64,000 nt of DNA from Fulvimonas sp. R45 (GTDB lineage: Bacteria; Pseudomonadota; Gammaproteobacteria; Xanthomonadales; Rhodanobacteraceae): positions 62,001 through 126,000 of the forward strand of contig NZ_JASERU010000003.1 in the NCBI RefSeq assembly GCF_030504985.1, in the 5' to 3' direction. A model generated the notes under the pieces. The model was not told the DNA's origin, did not search any database, and worked only from the letters and a program-made list of their open reading frames with translations. Below are positions 1 to 9,300 of this stretch, in pieces. The position numbers were made by a program, and so were the translations under genes. How positions within the stretch are numbered: position 1 is the stretch's first letter; each line of letters opens with the position of its first letter.

Positions 1-1
1 C

Positions 2-598
2 GCGCTGATCAAGCTGGTACCCACCGCGTGGGGCGCGCCCACCTTCGAGATCGACGGCATCAAGATGCTGCCCACGTCGAAGGCATCGCCCGTCGCGGAC
101 GCGCAGCGCAAGGTGGCGCTGGTGGAGCCGCGCGGCAAGGTGGTGCTCGACACCTGCGGCGGCCTGGGCTACTTCGCCGCCTGCTGCCTGGACGCCGGCG
201 CGGCGCGCATCCATTCCTTCGAGAAGAACGCCGACGTGCTGTGGCTGCGCACGCTCAATCCGTGGTCGCCCGACCCCGACGCGCCCGCCAGCGACGGCCG
301 CCTCGTTCTGGCGCACGCCGACGTGTCGCAGGCCATCGCGCAATTCGCCGACGCCTCGGTGGACGCGCTGCTGCACGATCCGCCGCGCTTCGGCATCGCC
401 GGGGAACTGTACTCGCTGGACTTCTACCGCCAGCTCGCCCGCGTGCTGCGCCGCGGCGGCCGCCTGTTCCACTACACCGGCAGCCCCAACAAGCTCACCA
501 GCGGCCGCGACGTGCCGCGCGAAGTGGCGAAGCGGCTGGAACAGGCCGGCTTCAAGGCGCAGCCGGCGCTGGACGGAGTGCTGGCGGTGCGGCGCTGA
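2..598 (+). CDS. SAM-dependent methyltransferase, 5' end outside window
   Basis: The reading frame is open from base 2, before any start codon, so the gene begins upstream of the window; about 198 residues are visible. A class I methyltransferase fold is indicated by motif I (VLDTCGGLGYFA), an acidic residue after the next strand (HSFEKNADV), and LLHDPPRFG, which occupies the place of motif IV. The layout resembles the spermidine-synthase-like predicted methyltransferases of COG2521. The substrate is unknown. The A of the TGA stop is the first base of an inverted-repeat element (598-690). Fold assignment is fairly secure; function is only general. Confidence 0.75.
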   Translation, partial: ALIKLVPTAWGAPTFEIDGIKMLPTSKASPVADAQRKVALVEPRGKVVLDTCGGLGYFAACCLDAGAARIHSFEKNADVLWLRTLNPWSPDPDAPASDGRLVLAHADVSQAIAQFADASVDALLHDPPRFGIAGELYSLDFYRQLARVLRRGGRLFHYTGSPNKLTSGRDVPREVAKRLEQAGFKAQPALDGVLAVRR

Positions 599-690
599 GA
601 GCCTGTCCAAGATCTCCCCGTAACTCGCGTTGCCTTGGTCTGCGCGCAAACAGCCCGGCGCAAGCTGCCTGGAGATCGTGAACAGGCTCT
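598..690. repeat. Short copy of a palindromic element with 20-bp terminal inverted repeats
   Basis: The left end (598-617, AGAGCCTGTCCAAGATCTCC) is nearly the reverse complement of the right end (671-690, GGAGATCGTGAACAGGCTCT). The same ends, and inner stretches such as CTCGCGTTGCCTTG, recur at 30464-30732, where the inside is much longer. It has no transposase gene and looks MITE-like. Both copies start on the last base of a TGA stop codon. Confidence 0.8.
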
Positions 691-786
691 GAGGGTTTGC
701 GAGTCCTTCAAACGCCCGGCCTGCCGCAGGTGACCGATGAAGGTTCCACAGGACATGGAAGTCTCCGCCGGCTCCGGCGCCATACG

Positions 787-1944
787 TCACAGGTGGCGCC
801 GCACGGCATCCGGCAGCGGCAAGCCCTCGTCGCAGGCATCGGCGACGACCCGGTCGCGGCCGCGCCGCTTGGCCGCGTACAGCGCGGCGTCCGCGCGCGC
901 GAACAGCTCGTCGGCGTCGTAGCCACGCTGCGGATCGGCCTGCGCCACGCCGAGGCTGAGCGTGAGGCCGGGAACCGGCGGCTTCGCCTGCGGCGCGCGC
1001 GAAGCCACCGCGGCACGCAGGGCGTCGGCCAGCGCCACGGCCTGCGCCGTACCGCTGCCGCCGCAGGCGATCATGAACTCGTCGCCGCCGAAGCGGCCGA
1101 ACAGGTCGTCGCTCACCAGGTGCTCGCGGGCCACGCCCACCACCAGCGCCAGCGCCGCGTCACCGGCCTGGTGGCCGTGGCGGTCGTTGATCTGCTTGAA
1201 GTGGTCGAGGTCGAACACGATCAGGCAGAGCGGCTGCCGGTACTTCGCCAGGTGGTCGATGCGCGCGCGCAGTTCGGTGGCGAACGCCTGCCGGTTGAGC
1301 GTACCGGTGAGCGGATCGTGCATCGACAGGTAGTGCAGCTTCTCCGAGCGCTGCCGCAGCTGGTCGTGGGCGGACTTCAGGGAACGCTGCTGGCGCGCCA
1401 GCTGGTCGGCCTGCCGCCGCAGCTGCCACGCGCGGCGCACCGAGGCCCACCAGGCCAGCAAGGCCACGCCCAGCGCCGGCAGCAGCAGCCAGGCCAGCGA
1501 GTGCGGCCTGGAAGGCGGCGGCGCGGCGTCCGCCGCGGCCGGAGACGACGGCGCAGCCGTGGCGACCCGGGCCGCCCCCTGCGTCGCGGGTGGATCGGCC
1601 GGTGCGGCGGCAACCGTCACCGCCGGTGCCGGCACGGGCGCGGCGAGCGTGTCGTCCACGGCGGCCGGTTCGGGGGTCGCCGGCACTATCCGTGCCGGCA
1701 CCGGCAACATGACCGGCGCCGGTGGAAGTTCCGCGCCATCCGCCGGCCGAGGCGGCGGCCAGTCCGGCACGCCACGCGGCGGCGGCGGCGGCGGCAGGCC
1801 GCGAGGCGGCGGAAATGGCGCGCCAGGCGGCGGGCGGGGACGCGGGCCGCCCGCGCCGGGACGCTGCTGCGCGCAGGCCGGATGCACCGCCCCCCACGCC
1901 AGCACCAGCAGCGCCAGCACCCGGCCAGTCCGAAAAGTAGCCAC
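787..1944 (-). CDS. Secreted/membrane-anchored GGDEF diguanylate cyclase
   Basis: It probably makes cyclic-di-GMP from two GTP. The chosen start is a GTG at 1944, preceded by AGGGGG, giving a signal-like N-terminus ending AHPACAQ; an upstream ATG at 1995 lacks that logic. After it comes a roughly 130-residue linker very rich in Pro and Ala, one hydrophobic segment (WLLLPALGVALLAWW), a short coiled stretch, then a GGDEF domain with the intact motif FGGDEF and the substrate loop DLDHFKQIND. The RxxD inhibitory site expected five residues before GGDEF is absent (VSDD there). The linker suggests a periplasmic sensory part of low complexity. Catalytic assignment is strong; the signal sensed is unknown. 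Confidence 0.88.
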   Translation of the reverse strand: MATFRTGRVLALLVLAWGAVHPACAQQRPGAGGPRPRPPPGAPFPPPRGLPPPPPPRGVPDWPPPRPADGAELPPAPVMLPVPARIVPATPEPAAVDDTLAAPVPAPAVTVAAAPADPPATQGAARVATAAPSSPAAADAAPPPSRPHSLAWLLLPALGVALLAWWASVRRAWQLRRQADQLARQQRSLKSAHDQLRQRSEKLHYLSMHDPLTGTLNRQAFATELRARIDHLAKYRQPLCLIVFDLDHFKQINDRHGHQAGDAALALVVGVAREHLVSDDLFGRFGGDEFMIACGGSGTAQAVALADALRAAVASRAPQAKPPVPGLTLSLGVAQADPQRGYDADELFARADAALYAAKRRGRDRVVADACDEGLPLPDAVRRHL

Positions 1945-2083
1945 GCCCACCCCCTGTCCGACGGCGCACTCTACCCCGAACGCGGCCGGGTTCAACCGGC
2001 TGGCCGGCGCATCCGGAGTTCCCGCGGAACGGGGCCGCCAGCGTGCGCCGGTCAGGCCGCGAGGAGCGCGCCGGTTCGGCGCT

Positions 2084-2560
2084 TCACCCCGCCGCCTGTT
2101 TCACCAGCGCGGCGATGCGCTTTTCCACGGCGGCGTTCCACTCCTTCAGCGCGAACGCGGTCGGCCACATGGCGCCATCGTCCAGTCGCGCCTTGTCGTT
2201 GAAGCCGAACGTCGCGTACCGGTCCTTGAACTTGTGCGCGGGACGGAAGTAGCAGACGACCTTGTCATCCAGCGCGTAGGCCGGCATGCCGTACCAGGTC
2301 TTCGGCGCCAGCGCCGGCGCGCTGGCCGCCACGACGGCATGCAGCCGCGTCGCCATGCCGCGGTCCGGCTCCGGCATCGCCTTCACCGCCGCGAGCAGCT
2401 CGGCTTCGCCGGCGGCCCGGCTCTTGTTCGCGCGCGCCTCAGCCTTCAGCTCGCGGGTGCGCTCGCGCATCGCGGCGCGTTCCTCGGCGGTGAACGTTCC
2501 CGCGGCCTGGCCGGCGGCGCCGCCGGTTTTTCGCGCGCTCTTCTTCGCTGGTGGATTCAT
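2084..2560 (-). CDS. DUF1801 (YdhG-like) domain protein
   Basis: A 158-residue soluble protein starting at the ATG at 2560. A Lys/Ala-rich N-terminal tail (KKSARKTGGAAG) is followed by an Ala/Glu/Arg helical segment and then a DUF1801 fold with the family signatures KTWYGMPAY, VCYFRPAHKFKDRYATFGFND and a Trp-containing end (ALKEWNAAVEKRIAAL). Members are small cytoplasmic proteins, some discussed as iron chaperones; the role here is not known. The reading frame stays open upstream of the ATG, but that sequence has the composition of antisense DNA. Confidence 0.8.
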   Translation of the reverse strand: MNPPAKKSARKTGGAAGQAAGTFTAEERAAMRERTRELKAEARANKSRAAGEAELLAAVKAMPEPDRGMATRLHAVVAASAPALAPKTWYGMPAYALDDKVVCYFRPAHKFKDRYATFGFNDKARLDDGAMWPTAFALKEWNAAVEKRIAALVKQAAG

Positions 2561-2753
2561 GGTTTCCTCGTGGATCGGGTTCGATGCCGCCGACACTATG
2601 CCGTCGGGACGGGTGCGGATGCACGGCTTTCGCCACCCCGGTGGCCCGGCACGGCGTGGGCGCGGCCCTGCCATGCTAGGCCCGGAGCCGCGGCGGGCGC
2701 TTCTCGATTCCTGATCGCCCGTGGATGCATCGCTCCCGGCCTCGCGCGTCCGG

Positions 2754-3896
2754 TCAGTCCGGGAACCGGACGACCGCGTTCTCGGCCGGCCACTCGCCGT
2801 GGCGCCGCCCGGCTTCGTCCTTGTGCCTCGGCGTCCAGCCCGCCTTGCCGAGCTTGCCCAGGTCGTCGTAGCGGCCCAGCAGGTCGAACGCGTCGAGTGT
2901 GAACGGGCGCCCTTCCGAGCCGACCGTGGACGGCCCGTCGGCCACGTGGAAGTGCAGGTGCGGGCCGGTGGACGCGCCGGTGAAGCCCAGCTTGCCGAGC
3001 ACGTCGCCCCGGTGCACGCGCTGCCCCGGAGCGACAACCACGCTGCCGGGCCGCAGGTGTTCGTAGAACGCGTAGCGGCCGTCGCGCAGGCGCATCGCCA
3101 CGTAGTTGCCGGCGTCCTCTGCCAGGGCGTGCCTCGGGTTGCCGGACACGCTGGCGGATTCGGCCATGCCGTCGCGGACGGCGACCACGGTGGCGTCGGC
3201 CACGGCCAGCACGTCGGCGCCGTAACCCAGCCAGTGGCCCGGCACGTCCGGATCGCCCTGCGCAACGTGGCCCGCGGCGTCGACGCGGATCCAGTCGACG
3301 GCGAAACGCCCCGGGATCCGCGCCTTGCCGCCGACCGTGTTGAAGACGCGGCGATGGCCGTGCGCCCAGGCGGCGGCATGGATCGCGACCCACGGTCCTC
3401 CGCGGAGCGGCGGACCCAGCGCGGTTCCGGACGCATACGACACCGCCGCGCGCGCGCCCCTCACCACGCCCGGCTCCGTGTCCGGCGGCGCCGCATACGT
3501 CACCACGTGCCCGACCGTCCGCGGCCGCTGGCCACGTGCCAACCATTCGGCATAGACCACGGCGCGCCGCCCCGGCGGAACGACGGCATCCCGCACGGCC
3601 GTCGGCGAGCCGACGATCGCCAGCCGCTGCGCCAGTGCCTTGCCCGCGAAGCTCGCCAGCACGTTCCCGTCCTGCGCATCCACCACGTCGATCCGCTCGA
3701 GCCGCAGCGGCTCCGTCGTGAAATTGCTCAGGTGCAGTTCCTCGAACACCTGCGTTCCGGCGTCCGTCGTTGCCGCGTGCGGCGCGTCGAGGACGCGCAG
3801 GTCGAACGACTGCCGCAACTGTTCCGGGTCGCTTCCCCATGCGGCGCAGGCCACCAACGCCAGGCATGCGGGCAGTGCGCTGGTCAGAATTCTCAT
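2754..3896 (-). CDS. M23-family peptidase (LytM-like), exported
   Basis: A predicted peptidoglycan endopeptidase or LytM-fold protein of 380 residues. The ATG at 3896 has GGGAGC upstream and opens a signal sequence with a lipobox-like LVAC at residues 14-17, so it may be a lipoprotein. The N-terminal half resembles an immunoglobulin-like domain; the C-terminal part carries the M23 metal sites, including the HLHFH motif (GPHLHFHVAD) and an earlier NYVAMR...FYEHL segment. The first metal ligand pair (HxxxD) is not obvious, so activity is uncertain. The open frame extends to 4160 but that region has no coding character. Confidence 0.85.
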   Translation of the reverse strand: MRILTSALPACLALVACAAWGSDPEQLRQSFDLRVLDAPHAATTDAGTQVFEELHLSNFTTEPLRLERIDVVDAQDGNVLASFAGKALAQRLAIVGSPTAVRDAVVPPGRRAVVYAEWLARGQRPRTVGHVVTYAAPPDTEPGVVRGARAAVSYASGTALGPPLRGGPWVAIHAAAWAHGHRRVFNTVGGKARIPGRFAVDWIRVDAAGHVAQGDPDVPGHWLGYGADVLAVADATVVAVRDGMAESASVSGNPRHALAEDAGNYVAMRLRDGRYAFYEHLRPGSVVVAPGQRVHRGDVLGKLGFTGASTGPHLHFHVADGPSTVGSEGRPFTLDAFDLLGRYDDLGKLGKAGWTPRHKDEAGRRHGEWPAENAVVRFPD

Positions 3897-4263
3897 CGGC
3901 CGCTCCCGGTTCGGAATCCGCCACGCTGCACCAGGCCCCCGCCCGGGTCCAACGGGCCGGGGACGAGGCCGGCGTAGCGCGTGACGAGCGGCGCCGTCGA
4001 AGGGATGAAAGCAGCGGAGCCGGAGCGGGACGGCACGCGCGCCCCCGTGCCATGCGGCGCCCTCGGCGGCCCAGGCCGCGCCGATGCGGTACATCACGCT
4101 GGCATGCAGGAGGCCCGCCGACCCTATCGCCCCACCCCGCGCGCGCCCGCAACGCCGCATTTCCAGGGGCGGGAGCCGCGGGGTTTGCCCAGGTAACGGG
4201 CCGGCGGCACGATAGACCGTGATAGGTTGCCTGCGCTTCCATTCTCACGAGGATCCCCGGGAC
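3897..4263. other. Divergent intergenic region
   Basis: This 367-bp stretch separates the divergently read M23 peptidase and CocE hydrolase genes and should hold both promoters. It is GC-rich. Short open frames exist in it but none has a plausible ribosome binding site or protein-like composition. No clear operator or hairpin was seen. Confidence 0.5.
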
Positions 4264-6207
4264 ATGAAAAAAGCCGCCCTTGGCCCCGCATTCGTTTCGC
4301 TCGCCTGCCTCCTCTCGGCCCCCGCGTTCGCGTCGCCCCCGGCGGGCCAGGATTCGGCGAAGGTCACGCCCGACATGATCCAGACCGCATCGGACATCCC
4401 GGCCGACTGGAAGCAGCCGGAGGGCAACTTCGACTACGTCAAGCGCGAGGTGATGATCCCGATGCGCGACGGCGTGAAGCTGCACACCGTGATCCTGATT
4501 CCCAAGGGCGCGCACGACCTGCCGATGCTGCTGGAACGCACGCCCTACAACGCCGGCGGCTTCGTGAGGAACAACAGCCCGCACATGGCCGACGCGGTGT
4601 GGTCGGGCGACAAGGACTGGGCCGACGGCAGCTACATCCTGGTGTGGCAGGACGTGCGCGGCAAATACGGTTCGGAGGGCAAGTACATCATGACGCGCCC
4701 GCCGATGGGCCCGCTCAACCCGACCACCACCGACGACACCACCGACGCCTGGGACACCATCGACTGGCTGGTGAAGAACCTCAAGGCGTCGAACGGCAAG
4801 GTCGGCATGATCGGCTCGTCCTACGATGGCTGGACCGTCGCCATGGCCCTGCTCCACCCGCACCCCGCGCTGAAGGTGGCGGCGCCGGAAAGCCCGATGA
4901 TCGATGGCTGGATGGGCGACGACTGGTACCACTACGGCGCCCTGCGCCAGGTGAACCTCGACTACTTCACCGGCCAGATGACGAAGAAAGGCGCGGGCGA
5001 GGAAGTGCCGCGCGAGAACTATGACGACTACACCAACTTCCTCGAAGCCGGCTCCGCCGGCGACTACGCGGTGGTCCACGGCTTCAGGCAACTGCCGTGG
5101 TGGAACCGCTTCTCGGCGCACCCCGCCTATGATGCGTTCTGGCAGCTGCAGGCGCTCGACAGGCTGCTCCCCGAGCATCCCTCCAGCGTGCCGACGATGT
5201 GGCTGCAGGGCCTGTGGGACCAGGAGGACATCTACGGCGCCGTGCACGCCTGGGAGGCGCTGGACAAGGCCGGCCACGGCGCCAACAACCACCTGGTGAT
5301 CGGCCCGTGGTGGCACAGCCAGATCAACCGCGACGGCTGGCACATGGGTCCGCTCAAGTGGCCCGGCAACACCACCGCCGAGTTCCGCCGGCAGGTGATG
5401 ATCCCCTGGTTCAACCACTACCTGCGCGGCACACCGCTGGCCCGGCCGCTGCCCGAGGCGATGATCTACAACCCGGTGGAGAAGCGCTGGGACCGCTTCG
5501 CGCACTGGAAACCGGCCAGCGAACAGTCGCTCACCCCGCTCTACCTGCAGGCGGACATGGGGCTGGGCTTCCAGCAGCCGGCCGGCGGCAGCGACAGCGA
5601 CAGCTACGTCTCCGACCCGGCCAAGCCGGTGCCCTACCTGCCGCGCCCGATACCGCAGAAGAACGACCGCTGGCGCACCTGGCTGGTGCAGGACCAGCGC
5701 TTCGTGGTGGATCGTCCCGACGTGCTGTCCTACACCACGCCGGTGCTGGAGAAGACCGTCGCCATCCAGGGCGCGCCGATCGCCGACCTCTTCGCCAGGA
5801 CCACCGGTACCGACGGCGACTTCGTGGTCAAGCTGATCGACGTCTACCCCGGCACCGACCCCACCGATCCCGCGATGGGCGGCTACGAGCTGCCGGTGGC
5901 GCTGGACATCTTCCGCGGGCGCTACCGCAAGAGCTTCTCCGACCCGTCGCCGATCCCCGCGAACACGGTGCAGGAATACAGGTTCCGGCTGCCCACGGTG
6001 AACTACGAGTTCAAGCCCGGCCACCGCATCATGGTGCAGATCCAGTCCACCCTGTTCCCGCTCTACGACCGCAACCCGCAGACGTACGTGCCGAACATCC
6101 TGTTCGCCAAGCCCGCGGACTACCGGAAGGCGACGGTGACGATCGAGCACGGGCCCGATGGGCGCAGCGCGGTGCTGCTGCCGGTGGTGGCGGCAAGCGG
6201 GCACTGA
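4264..6207 (+). CDS. Secreted CocE/NonD-family hydrolase (Xaa-Pro dipeptidyl-peptidase/acyl esterase type)
   Basis: A 647-residue serine hydrolase. The ATG at 4264 begins a clear signal peptide (MKKAALGPAFVSL...AFA). The catalytic Ser lies in GSSYDGW (Ser186), the family GxSYxG elbow; the Asp is probably in LQGLWDQED and the His in IGPWWHSQ. The C-terminal third is the jelly-roll domain of the X-Pro/CocE family (YELPVALDIFRGRYRKSF and the end RIMVQIQSTLFPLYDRNPQT). Related enzymes cleave alpha-amino acid esters, N-terminal Xaa-Pro dipeptides or glutaryl-beta-lactams, so the substrate cannot be fixed from sequence. It appears monocistronic, with a hairpin terminator after the stop. Confidence 0.9.
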   Translation: MKKAALGPAFVSLACLLSAPAFASPPAGQDSAKVTPDMIQTASDIPADWKQPEGNFDYVKREVMIPMRDGVKLHTVILIPKGAHDLPMLLERTPYNAGGFVRNNSPHMADAVWSGDKDWADGSYILVWQDVRGKYGSEGKYIMTRPPMGPLNPTTTDDTTDAWDTIDWLVKNLKASNGKVGMIGSSYDGWTVAMALLHPHPALKVAAPESPMIDGWMGDDWYHYGALRQVNLDYFTGQMTKKGAGEEVPRENYDDYTNFLEAGSAGDYAVVHGFRQLPWWNRFSAHPAYDAFWQLQALDRLLPEHPSSVPTMWLQGLWDQEDIYGAVHAWEALDKAGHGANNHLVIGPWWHSQINRDGWHMGPLKWPGNTTAEFRRQVMIPWFNHYLRGTPLARPLPEAMIYNPVEKRWDRFAHWKPASEQSLTPLYLQADMGLGFQQPAGGSDSDSYVSDPAKPVPYLPRPIPQKNDRWRTWLVQDQRFVVDRPDVLSYTTPVLEKTVAIQGAPIADLFARTTGTDGDFVVKLIDVYPGTDPTDPAMGGYELPVALDIFRGRYRKSFSDPSPIPANTVQEYRFRLPTVNYEFKPGHRIMVQIQSTLFPLYDRNPQTYVPNILFAKPADYRKATVTIEHGPDGRSAVLLPVVAASGH

Positions 6208-6246
6208 CCGACAGCGATACCCACGAAGGTCCAGCCAGTGAGGACA

Positions 6247-6286
6247 AGGCCCGGCCGCACATCCCGTGCGGGCCTGGCTTCTCTTT
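6247..6286 (+). terminator. Likely intrinsic terminator of the CocE-type gene
   Basis: AGGCCCG (6247-6253) pairs with CGGGCCT (6269-6275), with an inner GCAC/GTGC stem, followed by GGCTTCTCTTTT. It sits 40 bp after the stop and could also serve the convergent autotransporter gene. Confidence 0.55.
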
Positions 6287-6354
6287 TGCAGCCCGTGGCT
6301 GCACTACCGCGGTACGGTGGGCCAGGAGGGTGACAGGAGATTTCAGGAAAGCGT

Positions 6355-9300
6355 TCAGAACGCCATGCTCAGACGCGCCGACAACATCTGCGCATGGTTA
6401 TGCTGCCCGGTTTCGTAGTCATACCCGAAATTCAACACCGTACGCGCCGACAGCATCGCGTCCAGCTTGACGCCGAACAGGCCGCTGTAGCGCGACAAAC
6501 CGATGCCGAGCAACGGCTGCCATTGCTCCAGGCCGACGAAGCTGGCTTCGAATACGTCGCCATGCGAGGCCAGGCTGCGTTGCCATTGCGCATGCGCGCC
6601 GACCTCCACGGTGCGGCCGTCGTCGAAGGCCCAACGATGGCCTGTGCGCACGCCGAGCCCCGCCTCCCAGCGATCCAGCGTCTGAGCCTTGCTGCGCAGG
6701 CCAAAACCGCCGGCGCCCTGCTCGACAAAGCCGTCACGATCAACGCGTGCATACTGCACGTCGACGAACGGCGTGACGTGGCTGCCCCCGCGATCGAAGT
6801 GCAGGCCGCTTTCCTCGTGAGCCACGCCATAGCTGCCGTTGTAGCGGGTCGACACGCCCTGCATGCTGTAACCCAGCAGGAGCTGCCGGCCAATATCCTG
6901 CTGGAAGTGGCCGAAGCCCACGCGGCCCTGTGTGTACCAGTGGCCATCAAGCCAGCCGGCGTACAGCATGCCCTCGGTGCTGCGGCTGTTGTCGTGGTCG
7001 AGACCCTGGCTCAGGCGCTGCTGGCCTTGGCTCTGTCCGAACGCGAAACCGGCCACCCCGGAGCGGCCGATCCGGCGATCGCTGCCAAGCAGCCAGCCAT
7101 TCAACTGGAAGCCGACGCCGGCGAAGCCGCTGCGCTCCATGTCGCCGCCGACGTTGAGGCTTTGCGTCCACATGCCGAAATCCGCGCGCTTGTCGAGCAA
7201 GCTGTCGAAGTGGTCCGACAGCGCACGGCTGGATGCGTCGATCGCCTCGAACGTCATCGCCGCGCTGGCCGCGTGCAACTGGCCGGAGAGGCTTTGCAGC
7301 GAAGCCTGCGCCGACTGCAGGGTGGGCGCCTGCTGGAACTGGCCGGCGGCCTGCACGAAATCGCTAGGCACGCTGGAAAGCTTGTCGCTCGCGATCTTCT
7401 GGTCCAGTTGCTCGAAGGCTCCCTGCACACGCCGCGCGCTGCCCATGGAGGCCGCGGTATAGCTCACGCCATGGCCAGCCGCCGCCAGGGTCACGTCAAG
7501 CCCGGTGGTATCCAGCCACACGCTCTTCGCGTCGTAGTTGATGGTAGTCGCCGTGAACACCACGCCGGAGTCCTTCACCAGCGTGTCGAAAGTGCCAGTG
7601 ACACCCCCTGCGGCAGTCAGGACATCGGTATGGGTATTGCTGACATAGCCGCTGTCGGCGCCGGTCACTTCCAGCGTACCGCCATTCAGCGTGGCCTTGC
7701 CGGCCACGTCGAGCTTGCTGCCCAGGTTGACGGCCAGCGTGCCGGTGGAGGCCTGGGCATAGTCGCCCCCTACCGTGCTGTTACCTGCGTGGACGAGCAT
7801 CCTGCCTGCATTGGAAAGGTTGCCGGCCACACCCGGCACTCCCGAATGCAGGGTTGCACCGGAGTAACCGTCCAGCGTACCTGCTTCATTGATGGTGACG
7901 TCACCGGGCAATGCCGCCGATGCCTGCAGCAAGCCATGATTGATCGTGGTACCTCCGCTGTACGTGTTCGACGCCAGCAGAATCACGTCGCCTGAACCAT
8001 TTTGCGTGACGGATCCCGTCCCGGAGACAAGTCCATAGAAAAAGAGCGACCAATCGCTATTGAATGCCAGCGCCCCGTTGTCCAATACATTTGCATCCAA
8101 AATGCCGCTGCACATACAACTGCCGGCGGGCATGCCCCCGGTGTTATCTATCTGCAGGGTACCGTGGTCGATCTCGATGCGAGGCGGGCTTATGACATTG
8201 CTCGTCAGTAGCGTCAGCGTACCGGTGCCGGCCTGCACGAGCGTGCCGTCGTTTACCGCGTCACCTCCCCCCAGCACATTGCCCCCGAAGACCACATCGT
8301 CGCTGCGGTCGAACACCAGCCTGCCGTGGTAGAGGGTAATGTCGCCGGAGCCGACGGATCCTTCGGTACCGCCGTTACCAATCTGCAGGATGCCGCCATC
8401 GACGGCGGTGCCAAACGATACGAGATCGTCATTGTCGATGATCCACGTACCATCTCCGCCTTTGTTCAAGCGGCCGGCGAACGTCGTCACGCCGGTAACG
8501 GCCTGGGAATACAACTGCACCGATCCCGCATCGCCATCCAACGTCAGGGAAGAGTCGTTGCGCGATCCGATATCGAGATTACCGCGAATGGAGCCACCCG
8601 CCGACAGCGTGACGGAATTGGATGCCGTGGGGATCATCTGCACATTGCCGATAATGGTGCCCGCGTTGACCAAGGTCAGCTCACCGCCAGCACTCTGCGC
8701 GGTCTGCCCGTCGGACGCCACGAAAATGGCGCAGTCACCCGTACCACTACAATCCCCACTGGTCGTCCCGGCCGTCTCGATGACGGATCCGCTGCCATTG
8801 GTAACGCTGCCGCCGTGCTGCAAATAGAGCGCTGTCGAACCCCCGGTGATCACCGCGCCTCCCGTATTTCTCACGGTAGCGGTTTCACCCATCACCTGGA
8901 TGGCGAAACCATCTGCGGAGCTTATTGTGCTTCCGGCGCCATCATTGGTCACCGTGCCGCCGTATTGCAAATCGACCGCTGCCGTCGCCCCCGAAATGAT
9001 GCCACCGCCGGTATTCTGCACGGCAGCTTGTTCAAACAGCGCCTGGATTCCAAGGCCGTTGCTTGAACGAATGATGCTGCCGACGCCATCGTTGACGACA
9101 GATCCGCCGTAGCCCAGGCCCACGCCGACATTTCCACCCTCGATCACTCCGCCACTGCTGTTCTTGACCGTGGCGGACGAACCATCAAGCATGACGCCGG
9201 CATTGTTTCCCACGATGCTCCCGCCATCGTGGTTCAATACCGCGCGGTTCCGGGCGAGATAGGAATTCTCTCCTTCCACGCCCGTGCCCACGTCGCCACC

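Noticed and set aside
2596-6204. A 1202-residue open frame on the - strand opposite the CocE and M23 genes
   Set aside because: It is antisense to the CocE-type gene, which has a signal peptide and catalytic motifs; its Arg/His/Gly/Val-rich composition is typical of antisense frames in GC-rich DNA.
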